A stretch of 64,000 nucleotides of DNA from CGIF01 sp031673915 (lineage in GTDB: Bacteria; Bacillota_I; Bacilli_A; Mycoplasmatales; CGIF01). Position 1 is the first letter of the stretch. Each line of letters opens with the position of its first letter. This document shows, piece after piece, positions 44,211 through 54,400 of the stretch. The notes beneath the pieces were generated by a model. It was not told the DNA's origin, made no database searches, and saw nothing but the letters and a program-made list of their open reading frames with translations. Where the stretch lies: assembly GCA_031673915.1 (NCBI GenBank), contig CP125277.1, forward strand, positions 262,912 through 326,911, given 5' to 3'. Made by a program: the position numbers and the translations under genes.

Positions 44211-47087
44211 ATGACAATCAGAACTAAACTAAACGAAAGTGCAATTGAGACATATACTCTCGAAAAATTAAGAAACTTGGAATGAGTAGAAGATATTCAT
44301 AGCATAAAGCAAAATATTTGAAGACAACAACCTGCAACTGAGGAACAAAGAAAAAAGATGAATCGTAAAAGAGCAGACTTTATTCTCTATAAATCAGGGA
44401 ATGATGGAACTCTTTTGGATAATCCACTAATCGTTATAGAATGCAAAAAGCCAGGCGAGAATATTGCTAATGCTTTAGAACAGGGAATAAAATATGCAGA
44501 AGCAATCGATGCGCCTCTAGTCATTGCTACAACCGGAGAATTCACAAAGTGCTTCAATGTAAAGTATAAACAAATTTTGACTATAAATGGCGAGGATGTC
44601 AAGGATCTCTTTAGTGAAAAAGAAGCTTTAAAGTTTATTGAAAATCCACACATTATAACCAAAGAAGACAAAGTTATTCTATCTCGTCAAGAGCTTATTA
44701 AAGTGTTTCAAGAAGTAAACGAATTGTTATGAAAAATAGGATTGCAAAAAGGAGATGAAAGGTTTTCTGAATTTGCAAACATTCTTTTTTTAAAAATAAT
44801 TGGAGAGATAGAAGAAACAAAAAAAAATGATTCTAATTCTAATAAAAATAAGAAATTTTTTTGAAATAATTTTTGCAATAAAAGAGGAGAAGACTTGAAA
44901 AATGCAATTGACAAAGCCCTGGAGTATTTTCAAGATAAATATGGTGAGCAAGAATTGTTTTCTGACAGCAAAATAGAGAGTGAAAAAGTTTTAGAAAAGA
45001 TTGTTGATAAACTAAATCCATTATCCTTAATTGATACAAAAACTGATATTAAAGGAGAGGCCTTTGAATATTTCTTGCAGAGTTATAATAGTGGTTCAAA
45101 GGATTTAGGAGAATATTTTACTCCTAGGCATATCATCAAAGCACTAATAACCATTTTACGTCCTCTTTTCAAAGACAAAGTTTATGATCCTTTTTGTGGA
45201 ACTGGAGGGATTCTTACAGAAAGCTTTAAATACGTAAGTAATTCCATAAAAGACAATGAAGAAAATAGAGAAGAGCTAAAAAAATGTTTTTTTGGTAACG
45301 AGATAAGCAGAACTGCTCGTATTGCAAAAATGAACATGATTCTATTTGGAGACGGTCATAATAGTATAATTAAGAGAAACACATTTGGTAATCCGGTAGA
45401 AAATGAATATGACTTAGTAATAACCAATATACCTTTCGGACAAGACGATGGAGAAAATGAATATGGACACCTTTACGAAATAAATTGCAAATATGGTGAT
45501 TGTCTAGCAATCCAGCATTGCATAAGAGCTTGTAAGGAAAATGGAAGAGTTGCTTTGATAATGCCTGAGGGGTTTTTTACTCAAAGAATAAAAAAATACC
45601 AAGATACTAAAAAATGAATAATTAAAAATTATTCTATTCAAGCAATAATTTCTCTTCCTAAAGGAACATTTTTACCTTACACAGGAGCCAAAAGCTCAGT
45701 TATAATTTTAGAAAAGAGAAAAAAAACTAAAGATTATTTTTATTATTATCAAATAAAAAATGACGGATTTACTTTAAATAATCAAAGACGCAAAATAGAG
45801 GGAATAAATGATCTAGATATTCTTATCTCTACTTGAAGAGAAAGTGTCATAGATGATAAAGTATCCTCTTCTCTTTTTACTAAGATTTATTACAGCGATG
45901 TAGAAAAAAATGATTATAATCTTTTAACAAAAGATTATAATTTTTCTTTGCCAGAAAATAAAGAAAGGAATTATTTATCTTTATCAAAAATTTCTACTTT
46001 TGAACGTGGATATATTGGAAAATCTCAAGACAGTGGAGAACTTAGATTCATACAAATTGCTGATTTAGACGATCAAGGAGAAATAATTTGTAATAATAAA
46101 AAATATATAAATATACCCGATGGAGTTAATAAAGAAAAATTTCTCTTAAAAAAGGGAGAAATCATTATAGCTATCGTAGGAACTTGTGGAAAAGCAGGAA
46201 TTTTTAGGAGCGAAGAAAGAGCAGTATTTAGCTCTAATTTAATGAGATTAAATATTGATAAAAAAATTGTCTTACCAGAATATTTACTTTATTTATTTAA
46301 GTCACAAAATTTTTTGGAAAAAATAGAAGTTATAAAAAAGGGCACTGCTCAACCTTATTTAGACTCTGTTTCTTTGGGAAAAATAACTTTTCCAATTCCT
46401 TCCTTAGAAGAACAAAAAAAAATAATTAAACACTTAAATAATATCAAAAAAATAATTGAAAATAGTAATATTAATGCTGCAAACATAGATCTATCTAGAT
46501 CAATTTCTTTACACTTAGAAGAAAAATTTATTGTAAAAAGGTTAGGTGAATTAGCAAATTTTGAATATGGATATCTTTCAAAAGCTAGTGAAGAAGGAGA
46601 ATTTAGATTTATACAAACAGGTGATATAGATAAGCATGGTAATTTTCTAGAAAAGAAAAAAAAATACGTAGATATGATCAATGAAGTGGAGAAAGATAAA
46701 TATCTTTTAAAAGAAAATGATATTATTGTTGCTCGTCATGGGAATTGTGGAAGAACAGCTTTTTTTCAGTCTGAAGAAAATTCTATTTTTACAAATGATT
46801 TAATTAGAATTAAATTTCATTGTGAAGAAATTCTCCCTAAATACTATTGATTCTTTTCTAAAACAAAGGAATACTGAGATCAAGCGAGCGAATTAACAGG
46901 AGGAACTGCTCAACCTCAATTTAATACAAACTCATTGAAAGAAATAAAAATACCAATTCCTAACTTAGAAACACAAATGAAAATTGTAGATGAAAGAGAG
47001 AAAGATTCGCTTATAATATTATATAACAATAAAAGTATTGAATTATTAAAAGAGAAAGAAAATAAATTTTTATCAAACCTTTGATAG
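44211..47087 (+). CDS. Single-chain nuclease-methylase-specificity restriction enzyme (958 aa)
   Basis: One frame carries what type I systems divide among proteins. Residues 50-110 resemble the HsdR N-terminal nuclease: RADFILY (Asp56) then IVIECKK (Glu77, Lys79), a D-ExK core. The methylase core follows: YFTPRHIIKAL, motif I YDPFCGTGG (326-332) and motif IV TNIPFG (406-409), where NPPF is NIPF. From about 575 two target-recognition domains come in tandem (FERGYIGKSQDSGELRF and FEYGYLSKASEEGEFRF), each ending with KGTAQP or GGTAQP and IPIP(S/N)LE. There is no helicase, so it would cut like a type IIG enzyme (inference). Start ATG 44211. Confidence 0.87.
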
Positions 47088-47128
47088 ATTCTCATATTTA
47101 ATAAACAATTATACATATAACGTTTAAA

Positions 47129-47177
47129 GTGTCATAAGGATTGAGCGAAGATTGCTCTTTATAGGCACTTATGACAC
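47129..47177 (+). repeat. TGTCA-type dyad, copy 2
   Basis: GTGTCATAAG (47129-47138) and CTTATGACAC (47168-47177) pair perfectly; GAGC/GCTC adds an inner stem. It lies between the restriction enzyme stop and the polymerase gene end, and may serve as a terminator for both or as the end of a mobile unit. Confidence 0.6.
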
Positions 47178-47234
47178 CAAAAGACAAATCTCTAGTTCAT
47201 ACCTAACTTTAACTACTTAAAAATTATCTAAATT

Positions 47235-47265
47235 TTCTGGTGATTTATATTTTTTCACCAGAAAT
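47235..47265 (-). terminator. Perfect 10-bp hairpin after the polymerase gene
   Basis: TTTCTGGTGA (47235-47244) and TCACCAGAAA (47256-47265) are exact inverted repeats, ten bases beyond the stop of the polymerase on the minus strand. Degenerate forms (CACCAGAAATT) mark the ends of two polymerase remnants at 37317 and 43065. Confidence 0.6.
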
Positions 47266-47274
47266 AAATTATTC

Positions 47275-50010
47275 TAAATTTAAAACTTTATCTCATCTAA
47301 GTTGATTCATTTCTATCTTTAAAATATTACATATTTCTAGAATTATTTCTTTAACATTGTTAACATTGGGTAACGATTTAGCTAAAAAACTTCTTCTCTT
47401 TCAATTCTTTAAATCATCTATTGAAATACATTTCTTTCTTATAATTAACTCTTCATTAGATTCAATTTTTAAATCTTTTTTAATAACAAAATTTAATTCC
47501 TCCGCCAATTCATTATAACTTAATTCTTTTAAATTTCAGTTAAATCTTCAAACAGCACTTAAGAAAACTCTAATTATTGTTTCTATTCTACTGCCTCTAA
47601 CTCTTAGAGATTTGTCGTTTTTATTTTTTAAATTATTCTTTCTAAATAAAAAGTCTTTTATTCTAATTCTTTGTCTCTTCTTTTTCATATTCAAAGCAAC
47701 TTTTCTGTATTCGCTTCATTCATTAATGTTTTGATGTTGTTTACTATCTAATCCTTCTTCAATAGGAACTCTTTTACCATCATATCCAATGTTAACAGTT
47801 CTAATGTTTTGATTTCATTCTTCGGATTTTTTATTGAAGATTCTTTTTCTAACTAAATCTCATTTTTCATCTTTAATTTCTCTAATTCCAGACAAACTTT
47901 TTAGAGTAATTTGGGTTGTTTCTTCAGAATCAGTAAATCTATCAAAATCATCTTTATTTTCCATATAATCTTTAGAAACATTGCCTCTCGCTAATCCTTG
48001 GGTAATTCCTTGATAAGCAATATAATTAGCTCTTGTTTGTTCAGTTCTTATTTCATCTCCAACATTTTTAATTTCTAATCATTCTGGATTATCAATACCT
48101 AAATTTTTTTGGCCTTGAATTATCAATTTAATTGGATAAAAAGTTAATAATTTTTCATATAATTCTGGAACTAAATTCTTAATATTTAAATTATTCTTTA
48201 CAATTCCAAATAGATCTTTATCTTCTTCATTTTCTTTGGATAAGTTTCTTTTAAGATTGAGATGATAATCACCTTCTTTTCAAACTTCAACAATTAAATC
48301 TTTTGGTTTTGGAATTACTATCATTATTCCATCAGTTGTTGCATTAAAAACTTTACAACCTTCTCATTCATTAAAAATATTTACTAATACTTCAATTACA
48401 GATCTTACAATTCCAGTAGTTTGAGAAGCATAATGAGCGCAAGTGATTGCGCTAGGAGATAATGGAACTTTATTACCATTTAAATCAAATACTTCACGAT
48501 ATTCAAGGGCTTGACAGAGTTTACCATATAAATCACACATCATTGATTTATAATATGAATTTTCAAATGAGCCTTTAACTCATTTATCTCTTTCTTTCGA
48601 TAAATGTCCAAGATATTCTGCAAAAGGTAAATAAACTTTATCGTTGATTTTTAACTCTTCGTATAAATTACCTCTGATAATCATTTCATCATCAGTAATT
48701 CCCTTTAATCTAATCGCTTCAACTAATTCAGATCAAGTGCAAAAGTCTTCGCCTTCATTAGTATAAATCAACCCACCTTCTGTTTTTTGAGCAATAGAAG
48801 ATTGATAAACATTCTTAGGAAAATCAAACTTTGTTAAAAATATTCCAACTTTACTATATTTAATACTATCTTCATTAGAAAGTTTAATAATTTCATTTAT
48901 AGTAAATTCTGTTTTTGGTTTTTGTTTTCAATCAATAGCTGGAATAGTTGCCATTGCACTTGGATATGCTCTACTTATATCAATATCTAAAGCAATCTCA
49001 TTCTCATTGCATTGATATCTTCCACTTCGATAATAAGTATTGATTCCGCCTAGATAAGAATAACAAGCAAAACTTTCATCAATTCTTCTTAAAGCAGATT
49101 TCTTAACTTTTCCTCTTCATCTCGCTTCAATTCCGAAAGTTTTATTTTCAAGTCATTTGGCTTCTTGTCCAAATATATTCTTAGATTGTTTTTCTGATCA
49201 TTTAACAAAATATTTAACTGTACTATCAGAAGTTGTTATCAGTTCTCGCTCAACCATCTGATCAGTTATGTTGTTATATATCTTATCCATGGCAACACAA
49301 TAATAAGATAAGGCTATTTTGGCATCTTCTAAAGCGTATTTTTCAAATAAAATTTTATCATCTTCCAGCAATAGTATTAAATTTTCTTTAGAATATCTTT
49401 CAGGAATTTCTACTTTTTTCATGTCAATTGATTTAGCTAAATATTCTAGAGATCTCTTGGTGCTAGATCCATGTAAAAAAGTATCTTTTCAAACAACATT
49501 AATTTTGGTATAATGAGTAGAATCTCATTTGACATTTTGTATAAAAGGTTTGAAACTACAAAAAGTTTTTTGAACTTCAGATAATTTATCATTTAATTTT
49601 TCTCTATCTCTTAAAGTTGTATATTCTGCAACTGAAAAATGAGAAACTAATAAAATATTCAATACTTTTTGCTCAGATTGATACCTTGTAATTCCTAATT
49701 TTTTAAGAATTTCTCCAATAATCTCTGATAAACTTCATCTCTCAGCAAAAGTTTTATCTTCTCTATTATATAAATAAATAATTCCTTCTTCATATCTATC
49801 ATTAAGGATAGAGTAAGCAGAATATTGATAACTAATTACATCATTGTAGTTTGCTTGTTCTGTTTGATTCTCAATAGGAATATCTCACTCCTTACTTCGA
49901 TATTCGGTATCTCAACCAATTATTATATCGTATTTTTGAATTTGAGGACAATTTATCCTTAATCAATCGGGTTTTTCCTGTGAAAATCTTGTAAAATTAC
50001 AATTAGTCAT
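47275..50010 (-). CDS. Family-B-like DNA polymerase, intact (911 aa)
   Basis: I translated the whole frame from ATG 50010 to TAG 47275; it is unbroken. The exonuclease part shows GWDTEYR (Asp35, Glu37), VSHFSVAEY and YALEDAKIALSYY. The polymerase part shows YLGGINTYY (the GG turn of protein-primed enzymes), motif A DIDISRAYPSAMA, motif B KSMMCDLYGKL, and motif C ATTDGIMI. These fit family B, nearest the plasmid or protein-primed DNA_pol_B_2 group; the TTDG form of motif C is unusual. The last 150 residues form a domain found alone in many fragments nearby. Such polymerases replicate linear plasmids, phages or self-copying transposons, so this is probably the core of a mobile element. Confidence 0.8.
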
Positions 50011-50251
50011 TTGTTTAGGTTGCTGCTTGGACGCTCTTTCTAAATAAATGGCTTTTATTAAGCCATTAAATAAACATTTAATAATTAGTAATTATCTACT
50101 TATTTAATTTCTTGATCTTTCTTTTAATCAATTATTATAACTTTATTTTTATACAATCCCACATATAAAAATAATACTTCTATACATAAGTTACATACTT
50201 TCAACACAATTACTATAAAATAAATTTATATTAAAGAAAGGTAAAAAATAA

Positions 50252-50557
50252 TTGATCAAAGAAGAAATTTTAGGACGTAACTTTCATCTTATTATTGACA
50301 CAGTTGATGGATTAAATATTTCAAAGATTTATCATAGAAAAAGCCCTTTTTATAATCAGACTATCTGAACTCTTAAATGTAAAGAAAACGAAATAAAAGT
50401 TTTAGAACATTATTTAAATAATAAAGACTTTTTAGAAATGCTTAAATTTAACGAAAAAGGATCTTTTGATGTTTTAGGTAAAAAATTCAGATTTACTATA
50501 AAGAAAAAAGGTAGATATTTAATTAACGCTGAAGAAATAGTTAACGATGAAAAGTAA
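50252..50557 (+). CDS. Small unknown protein, TTG start (101 aa)
   Basis: The frame begins at TTG 50252 with AAAGAAAGG upstream and reads LGRNFHLIIDTVDGLNISKI to TAA 50555; one TGA codes Trp. Beta-like alternation and a basic end (KFRFTIKKKGRYLI) are seen. It is divergent from the polymerase gene by about 240 bases and may belong to the same element. Confidence 0.5.
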
Positions 50558-50579
50558 CGAGGTTTAGCCTCATATAAAT

Positions 50580-50700
50580 CATGTAGTTCTGATTAGCCAT
50601 AAACTTGGTCGTTGAAACTAAACAGAACTGTTTTTATAAGCTAAATAAGCTTACATAGAAAAAATTCTTGCGAATTAATTCTATAGTTAATTTTATCTAC
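50580..50700 (+). other. Several hairpins downstream of the small gene
   Basis: AGTTCTG (about 50584) pairs with CAGAACT followed by GTTTTT, terminator-like with a long loop. TAAGCT/AGCTTA and ATAGAA/TTCTAT hairpins follow. The region may end the transcript of 50252-50557. Confidence 0.4.
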
Positions 50701-50714
50701 TTTTATCAATTATC

Positions 50715-50733
50715 ATGTGTCAACATGACACAT
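50715..50733 (+). promoter_or_regulatory. TGTCA-type dyad, copy 3
   Basis: ATGTGTCA-ACA-TGACACAT is a perfect 8-bp palindrome with a 3-base centre, the form of a repressor operator. It lies about 80 bases upstream of 50812-51093 and may control the genes that follow, or mark the right end of the polymerase element. Confidence 0.5.
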
Positions 50734-50811
50734 AAATAATTAAATAAGATTAAATGTTAACTAGCTTTTCCTATTAATTTCTTTTAGTCATTTAAGAAAT
50801 TTAATATAAAA

Positions 50812-51093
50812 ATGAAAAACTTAAGCAACGAAATAGCAGAGCATAGCATTGATATGTTCAAAGCTAGACTAAAAAAATTTGAGCAAAATGAAATGTCTTT
50901 AACAGAAGACAATCTTAAAGAATTATTAGAAATCCACATTAGAGAAATAAATATTTGTCTCCAAGGTTTTGGATACTCAAATTGATCAGAAGAAGAACGT
51001 TGACATGAATTATTCAAAATTGCTATGGATCGATGCGAAGGTGAATATATTTATTCTAATAGTCCAGATCCTGAATATGAATTTTATTACTAA
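50812..51093 (+). CDS. Small acidic protein (93 aa), first gene of a duplicated unit
   Basis: The frame from ATG 50812 to TAA 51091 has two TGA-coded Trp and ends in an acidic, Tyr-rich tail (SPDPEYEFYY). A paralogue with a frame change lies at 58769-59062, and the 50 bases upstream are shared with it (TTTTCCTATTAATTTCTTTTAG). No family recognised. The next gene is 51124. Confidence 0.55.
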
Positions 51094-51123
51094 ATTAAAT
51101 AGTGAATAAGTTTTAAATCTAAT

Positions 51124-51633
51124 ATGTCAAAGCTTAAAAATGAACAATTTTCTTCATTAATAGACAATTTAAAAAGAATTGAACAAAGGTTTACAGATCA
51201 AGATAGACAGTTTGAAATAATAAATCAAAAGTTTGAAAATTATTTTGATAATTTATGTCTAAAGTCTAAAACAATAGAAAATAAACTGGATAAACAAGAT
51301 AAATCTAAATGAATAAATAATATCATTGAACCGTTCAGTTTTTCTTTTATTTATAGATCGATTTCATTCTACTTTTCAAAACATACAACTACTGATTCAA
51401 TTAAAGAATTAAGTTCATATGTTAATAAAGAAAAAGAAGAATTTAAACTCTCTAAACTATTAATATTTTGAATTTTAATAACTATAATCAGGGAATTTTT
51501 TGATTTTTATCAACACAATAAAAAGAATAATTTTCTCAGTTATAAATGATTAGAAAAGAAGAATTATGGAGAATCTTTGATAAATCTTCCACTTGAAATA
51601 AATAAATCAAGAAATAAATTATTGTTAATATAA
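51124..51633 (+). CDS. Coiled-coil membrane-anchored protein (169 aa)
   Basis: Residues 1-63 form a coiled coil (FSSLIDNLKRIEQRFTDQD and following heptads), then a Trp-Ile-Asn stretch, a charged middle and one hydrophobic helix (LLIFWILITIIREFF). It follows 50812-51093 by 30 bases. A shorter paralogue lies at 59078-59464 in the same order after the paralogue of its neighbour. Function unknown. Confidence 0.6.
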
Positions 51634-51706
51634 ATCAACAACATTAGAAACAAAAAAATATCAAATGAAAAACACAATCTTAAAAAATTAAAGGAAATCA
51701 AACATA

Positions 51707-51958
51707 ATGAAAAACACAAATTTTACAACGAGAGAAAGCTGATTTATTATCATTGGCTTTATCGGTTGACTGATGGAAATAATTCGTTTTTTCTATTATC
51801 TTAAAATTAAAATTCAAAAATTTATTAACAGATTTAGAAAAGTAGATTTAATTATAAATAATCAAACAGAAACTCATTCATTAGCTGAAATTAATGAACT
51901 AATTGAAGAGATGAAGCAGAAGAAATTGAATAAAATTTATCATGATCAAGAGCTTTAA
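51707..51958 (+). CDS. Small membrane protein (83 aa) overlapping higB
   Basis: The frame from ATG 51707 has an N-terminal hydrophobic helix (WFIIIGFIGWLMEIIRFFYYL, Trp by TGA) and a charged helical tail. It overlaps the HigB-like gene by 17 bases. No family recognised. Confidence 0.5.
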
Positions 51959-52226
51959 AGACAAAGATACTGAAAATATTTTTTATGAAAGGAAAGTTGT
52001 AAAGCGTTTTTCTAATATTTCAAAGCAATCTCTTAGAAAATTAAGAACTTTGGATTTTGCAGAATCATTAGAAGAATTAGCTAATAATCCTGGTAATAAT
52101 TTACATAAATTACATGAGGAATATGAAGGTTATTGAAGCATTAGAATTAATATGCAATACAGAATTATTTTTCAATGAATTGATGGTAATGCTTATAATG
52201 TTAAAGTTTGCGACTATCATAAATAA
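51942..52226 (+). CDS. HigB/RelE-family toxin (94 aa)
   Basis: HigB-type toxins cut mRNA on the ribosome. The sequence matches the family: MIKSFKDKDTENIFYERKVV, LRKLRTLDFAESLEEL (family: kLdaLdaAtsLedL), NNLHKLHEEYEGYWSIRIN (family: pgnrLekLkgdrkgywSirvN) and YRIIFQWIDGNAYNVKVCDYH. Two Trp are TGA. HigA-like antitoxins follow, in the toxin-first order typical of higBA. Confidence 0.92.
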
Positions 52227-52262
52227 TAAATGATAAAATACATATAATAAAGGGAAAAAATT

Positions 52263-52604
52263 ATGAATAATATAATTGAACCAATTCACCCTAGTGAAGT
52301 TGTAATGGAAGATTTTTTAATTCCATTAAACATGACAATTGAACAATTGGCGATTGCGATTAAAATGCCAGTTTCTGAAGTTAATAATTTCTTAATAAAT
52401 AAGGCTAATTTCACAACTGATTTTTCAGCTCGCTTATCAATCTACTTTAAAATGAATCCTAAGTTCTTTCATAGTTTTCAAAAGGAATATGAATTAGATT
52501 TATTAGAAGATTCAGTTAGAGATTTGAAAAATGATAAAGTTATGAAGACAATCAAACCTTTCATTTACCCCAAAATTTCTTATAATAATCGTTTGAATTT
52601 ATAA
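52263..52604 (+). CDS. HigA-family antitoxin, first copy (113 aa)
   Basis: An XRE-type helix-turn-helix protein with the HigA start IHPSEVVMEDFLIPLNMTIEQL (family: HPGEiLleeflePlglsq), a helix pair and the FTTDFSARLSIYF stretch. It binds HigB and the operon promoter (family knowledge). It starts 36 bases after higB and is followed ten bases later by a second HigA. Confidence 0.9.
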   Translation: MNNIIEPIHPSEVVMEDFLIPLNMTIEQLAIAIKMPVSEVNNFLINKANFTTDFSARLSIYFKMNPKFFHSFQKEYELDLLEDSVRDLKNDKVMKTIKPFIYPKISYNNRLNL

Positions 52605-52613
52605 ACATAAATT

Positions 52614-52940
52614 ATGGATAAATTTATAAAAATTGAGCATATTCATCCTAGCGAATTTGTCTTAGAGGAATTCATGGAACCTAATGAAATTACAATTGAA
52701 CAATTAGCTAATGAAATTAAAATGTCAATAGATGAAGTTAATAATTTCTTAATTAATAAAGATGACTTCACAGCAGATTTTTCAGCTCGCTTAGGAATTT
52801 ACTTTAAAGTGGAAGGAGAATTCTTTTATAACTTACAAAATCGTTATCAAAAAGATATATTAGAAGGTAGTAATAATTTTCAAGAAATTATTAAGGAAAT
52901 TAAACCTTTTAATTACAAACAAAATTCATTAAGATTATAA
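52614..52940 (+). CDS. HigA-family antitoxin, second copy (108 aa)
   Basis: A close relative of the gene before it (IHPSEFVLEEFMEPNEITIEQL; FTADFSARLGIYF), plainly a tandem duplicate. Two antitoxins behind one toxin are unusual; one may guard against a related toxin elsewhere or be in course of loss. Confidence 0.88.
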   Translation: MDKFIKIEHIHPSEFVLEEFMEPNEITIEQLANEIKMSIDEVNNFLINKDDFTADFSARLGIYFKVEGEFFYNLQNRYQKDILEGSNNFQEIIKEIKPFNYKQNSLRL

Positions 52941-52958
52941 ATATGAATGAAATAAATA

Positions 52959-53387
52959 ATGAAAAAAACTAATGTTAATATAAACTTAGATATAAATAAT
53001 TCAAAAATTAAATTGTTAAAAAGTCTTGAAAAGAATGCTAAATTAACTTGAAAAACAGTAATTGAAGATATTGTTAATGAAGAATCAGATTGATGAGATT
53101 TTGAAATTATAGATGAACTTAATAAAAGAGAAAAGAAAGTTTCTAATGAAAAATCTTATACTAGTGAAGAATTATATAAAGAATTAAAATTTGGTGATTG
53201 AGAACAATATAAAAAAGATTCAGAAGTCAAAGCTGAAGAAATGAAATTAATTATGAATTCTTTATCGGAAAGAGATTTGAAGGAAATAGCAGAAGATTAT
53301 TTATTTGATTGCAGAATTGATAATAAAGAAAAATACCGTATTTGATTAACTAATGCTCAAAATAAAGAAAACAAAGTGTTAAATTAA
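52959..53387 (+). CDS. RelB/DinJ-like antitoxin candidate (142 aa)
   Basis: The start TNVNINLDINNSKIKLLKSL fits a ribbon-helix-helix domain, and YTSEELYKELKFGD is the type of short acidic helix seen in RelB/DinJ proteins. The remaining C-terminal half is charged and helical. Several Trp are TGA. A broken small frame (53419-53616) follows where a partner might be expected. Confidence 0.5.
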
Positions 53388-53418
53388 AATCTCCTATAAT
53401 AATTTAACTTTATAGTTT

Positions 53419-53616
53419 ATGACAGAAAACAAAAAGAGAATAAATCCTAAAGAATATGAAGATTTCGATTGAAGTCAGTTAAAAGATAGAGAAGAATTAT
53501 TTTAACATCTTTTTTATGAAAGCGAAAGAGATTGTGAAACTTGCTCTGAAGAAAATAAAATAAAAGCTCGAGCGGAAGTGAATAAAAAATTAAAAGTTAA
53601 ATTACCAAATTGATAG
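53419..53616 (+). pseudogene. Small gene broken by a TAA stop
   Basis: From ATG 53419 the frame reads NKKRINPKEYEDFDWSQL, meets TAA at 53503, and continues in the same frame as HLFYESERDCETCSEENK to TAG 53614. One base change would restore a 65-residue protein. No family recognised. Confidence 0.45.
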
Positions 53617-53630
53617 TAAATTTTAAAATT

Positions 53631-53674
53631 ATTTAGAAAGGAATCTAGCTTTTACACTAGAAACCTAACTAGAT
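53631..53674 (+). repeat. Conserved hairpin element, copy 3
   Basis: ATTTAG-AAAGGAA-TCTAG-loop-CTAGA-AACCTAA-CTAGAT, 14 bases after the stop of the broken small gene. Same plan as the copies at 11284 and 33876. Confidence 0.6.
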
Positions 53675-53705
53675 CTGTTTAAATACTAAAAATGAATATT
53701 ACTTA

Positions 53706-54400
53706 AATATTATCTCCTAAACAATATGCACTATTGCAACAAGAACCACCTCTGCAAACATTACCGCATAGTAACCACAAGCAAGGCTGTCTTTCTCATT
53801 AATTGTACCTAATAATAATTTCCTACGGCAACCTGTGCGACAACCATAACCATCTGTGTAGCACGAGTGCTAGCAGAATATTGTTTTCTACATCTTTCTA
53901 CTTCAGAACTATAAGTTTTAGGTACGATACATTGGCCATTTTGACAAGTTCCATTACGTTTATTATGATTATCATACCCTTGATAATCACATCATTCGCA
54001 AGTAGCACCATCTTCTTTAGGAATAAATTTGAAACTACTTCCACTATTAAAGACACATCAAACAATAGAACAAGAAAAGTCACTTCTATATTGTGTAAAA
54101 GTAAAATGTTGATTAGGGATTTTACTTTGGCAAAGTTCCAAATCACTAAGACATTTTCCATCTGAACATCCCTTACCATTTTCGCAATGAGTGCCGATTT
54201 CTTTATTCACTGTTCCTAATAATTCATTCAAATGAAGTAGATCTGAATTAGCACAGTCTACTTTACATTCACCAGTTAACAAGTTAGTTGCGATTAAATG
54301 GTTATTATATTTTTCTTTACAAAGTTCTAAGTCTGATTTTCCTGATACTCAAGCAAAGAGCAAAGGAAAAATAGGGTTGAAAATAATAATTTCATGATTT
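53706..54400 (-). pseudogene. Frameshifted secreted cysteine-rich protein, eukaryote-like
   Basis: ATG 54396 begins a classical signal peptide (MKLLFSTLFFLCSLL). A shifted frame then reads SGKSDLELCKEKYNNHLI, GTHCENGKGCSDGKC, FIPKEDGATCEWC and NGTCQNGQCIV to about 53870, where two more shifts lead to GYGCRTGCRRK and CRGGSCCNSAYC, ending at TAA near 53706. The DGATC...CQNGQC layout recalls the cysteine-rich part of eukaryotic ADAM-type metalloproteases; no protease domain is seen. Disulfide-rich secreted proteins are rare in Mollicutes. At least three frame changes mark a pseudogene or poor sequence. Confidence 0.55.

Larger units (their letters stand above)
47129..50733. mobile_element. Candidate polymerase-carrying mobile element
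   Basis: The intact polymerase gene is flanked by two TGTCA/TGACA dyads (47129-47177 and 50715-50733) and has a perfect hairpin after its stop. Decayed copies of its last part with a similar dyad (42948-42997) lie nearby. Limits are inferred from these dyads; no target duplication is proven. Confidence 0.35.

Noticed and set aside
44387..45039. Minus-strand frames inside the restriction enzyme gene
   Set aside because: Shadow frames of a strongly supported coding region with no motifs of their own.
54058..54282. Single frame in the Cys-rich region taken as a complete gene
   Set aside because: It ends at a TGA that must be Trp and starts inside the protein; the Cys pattern runs across several frames, so a frameshifted pseudogene fits better.
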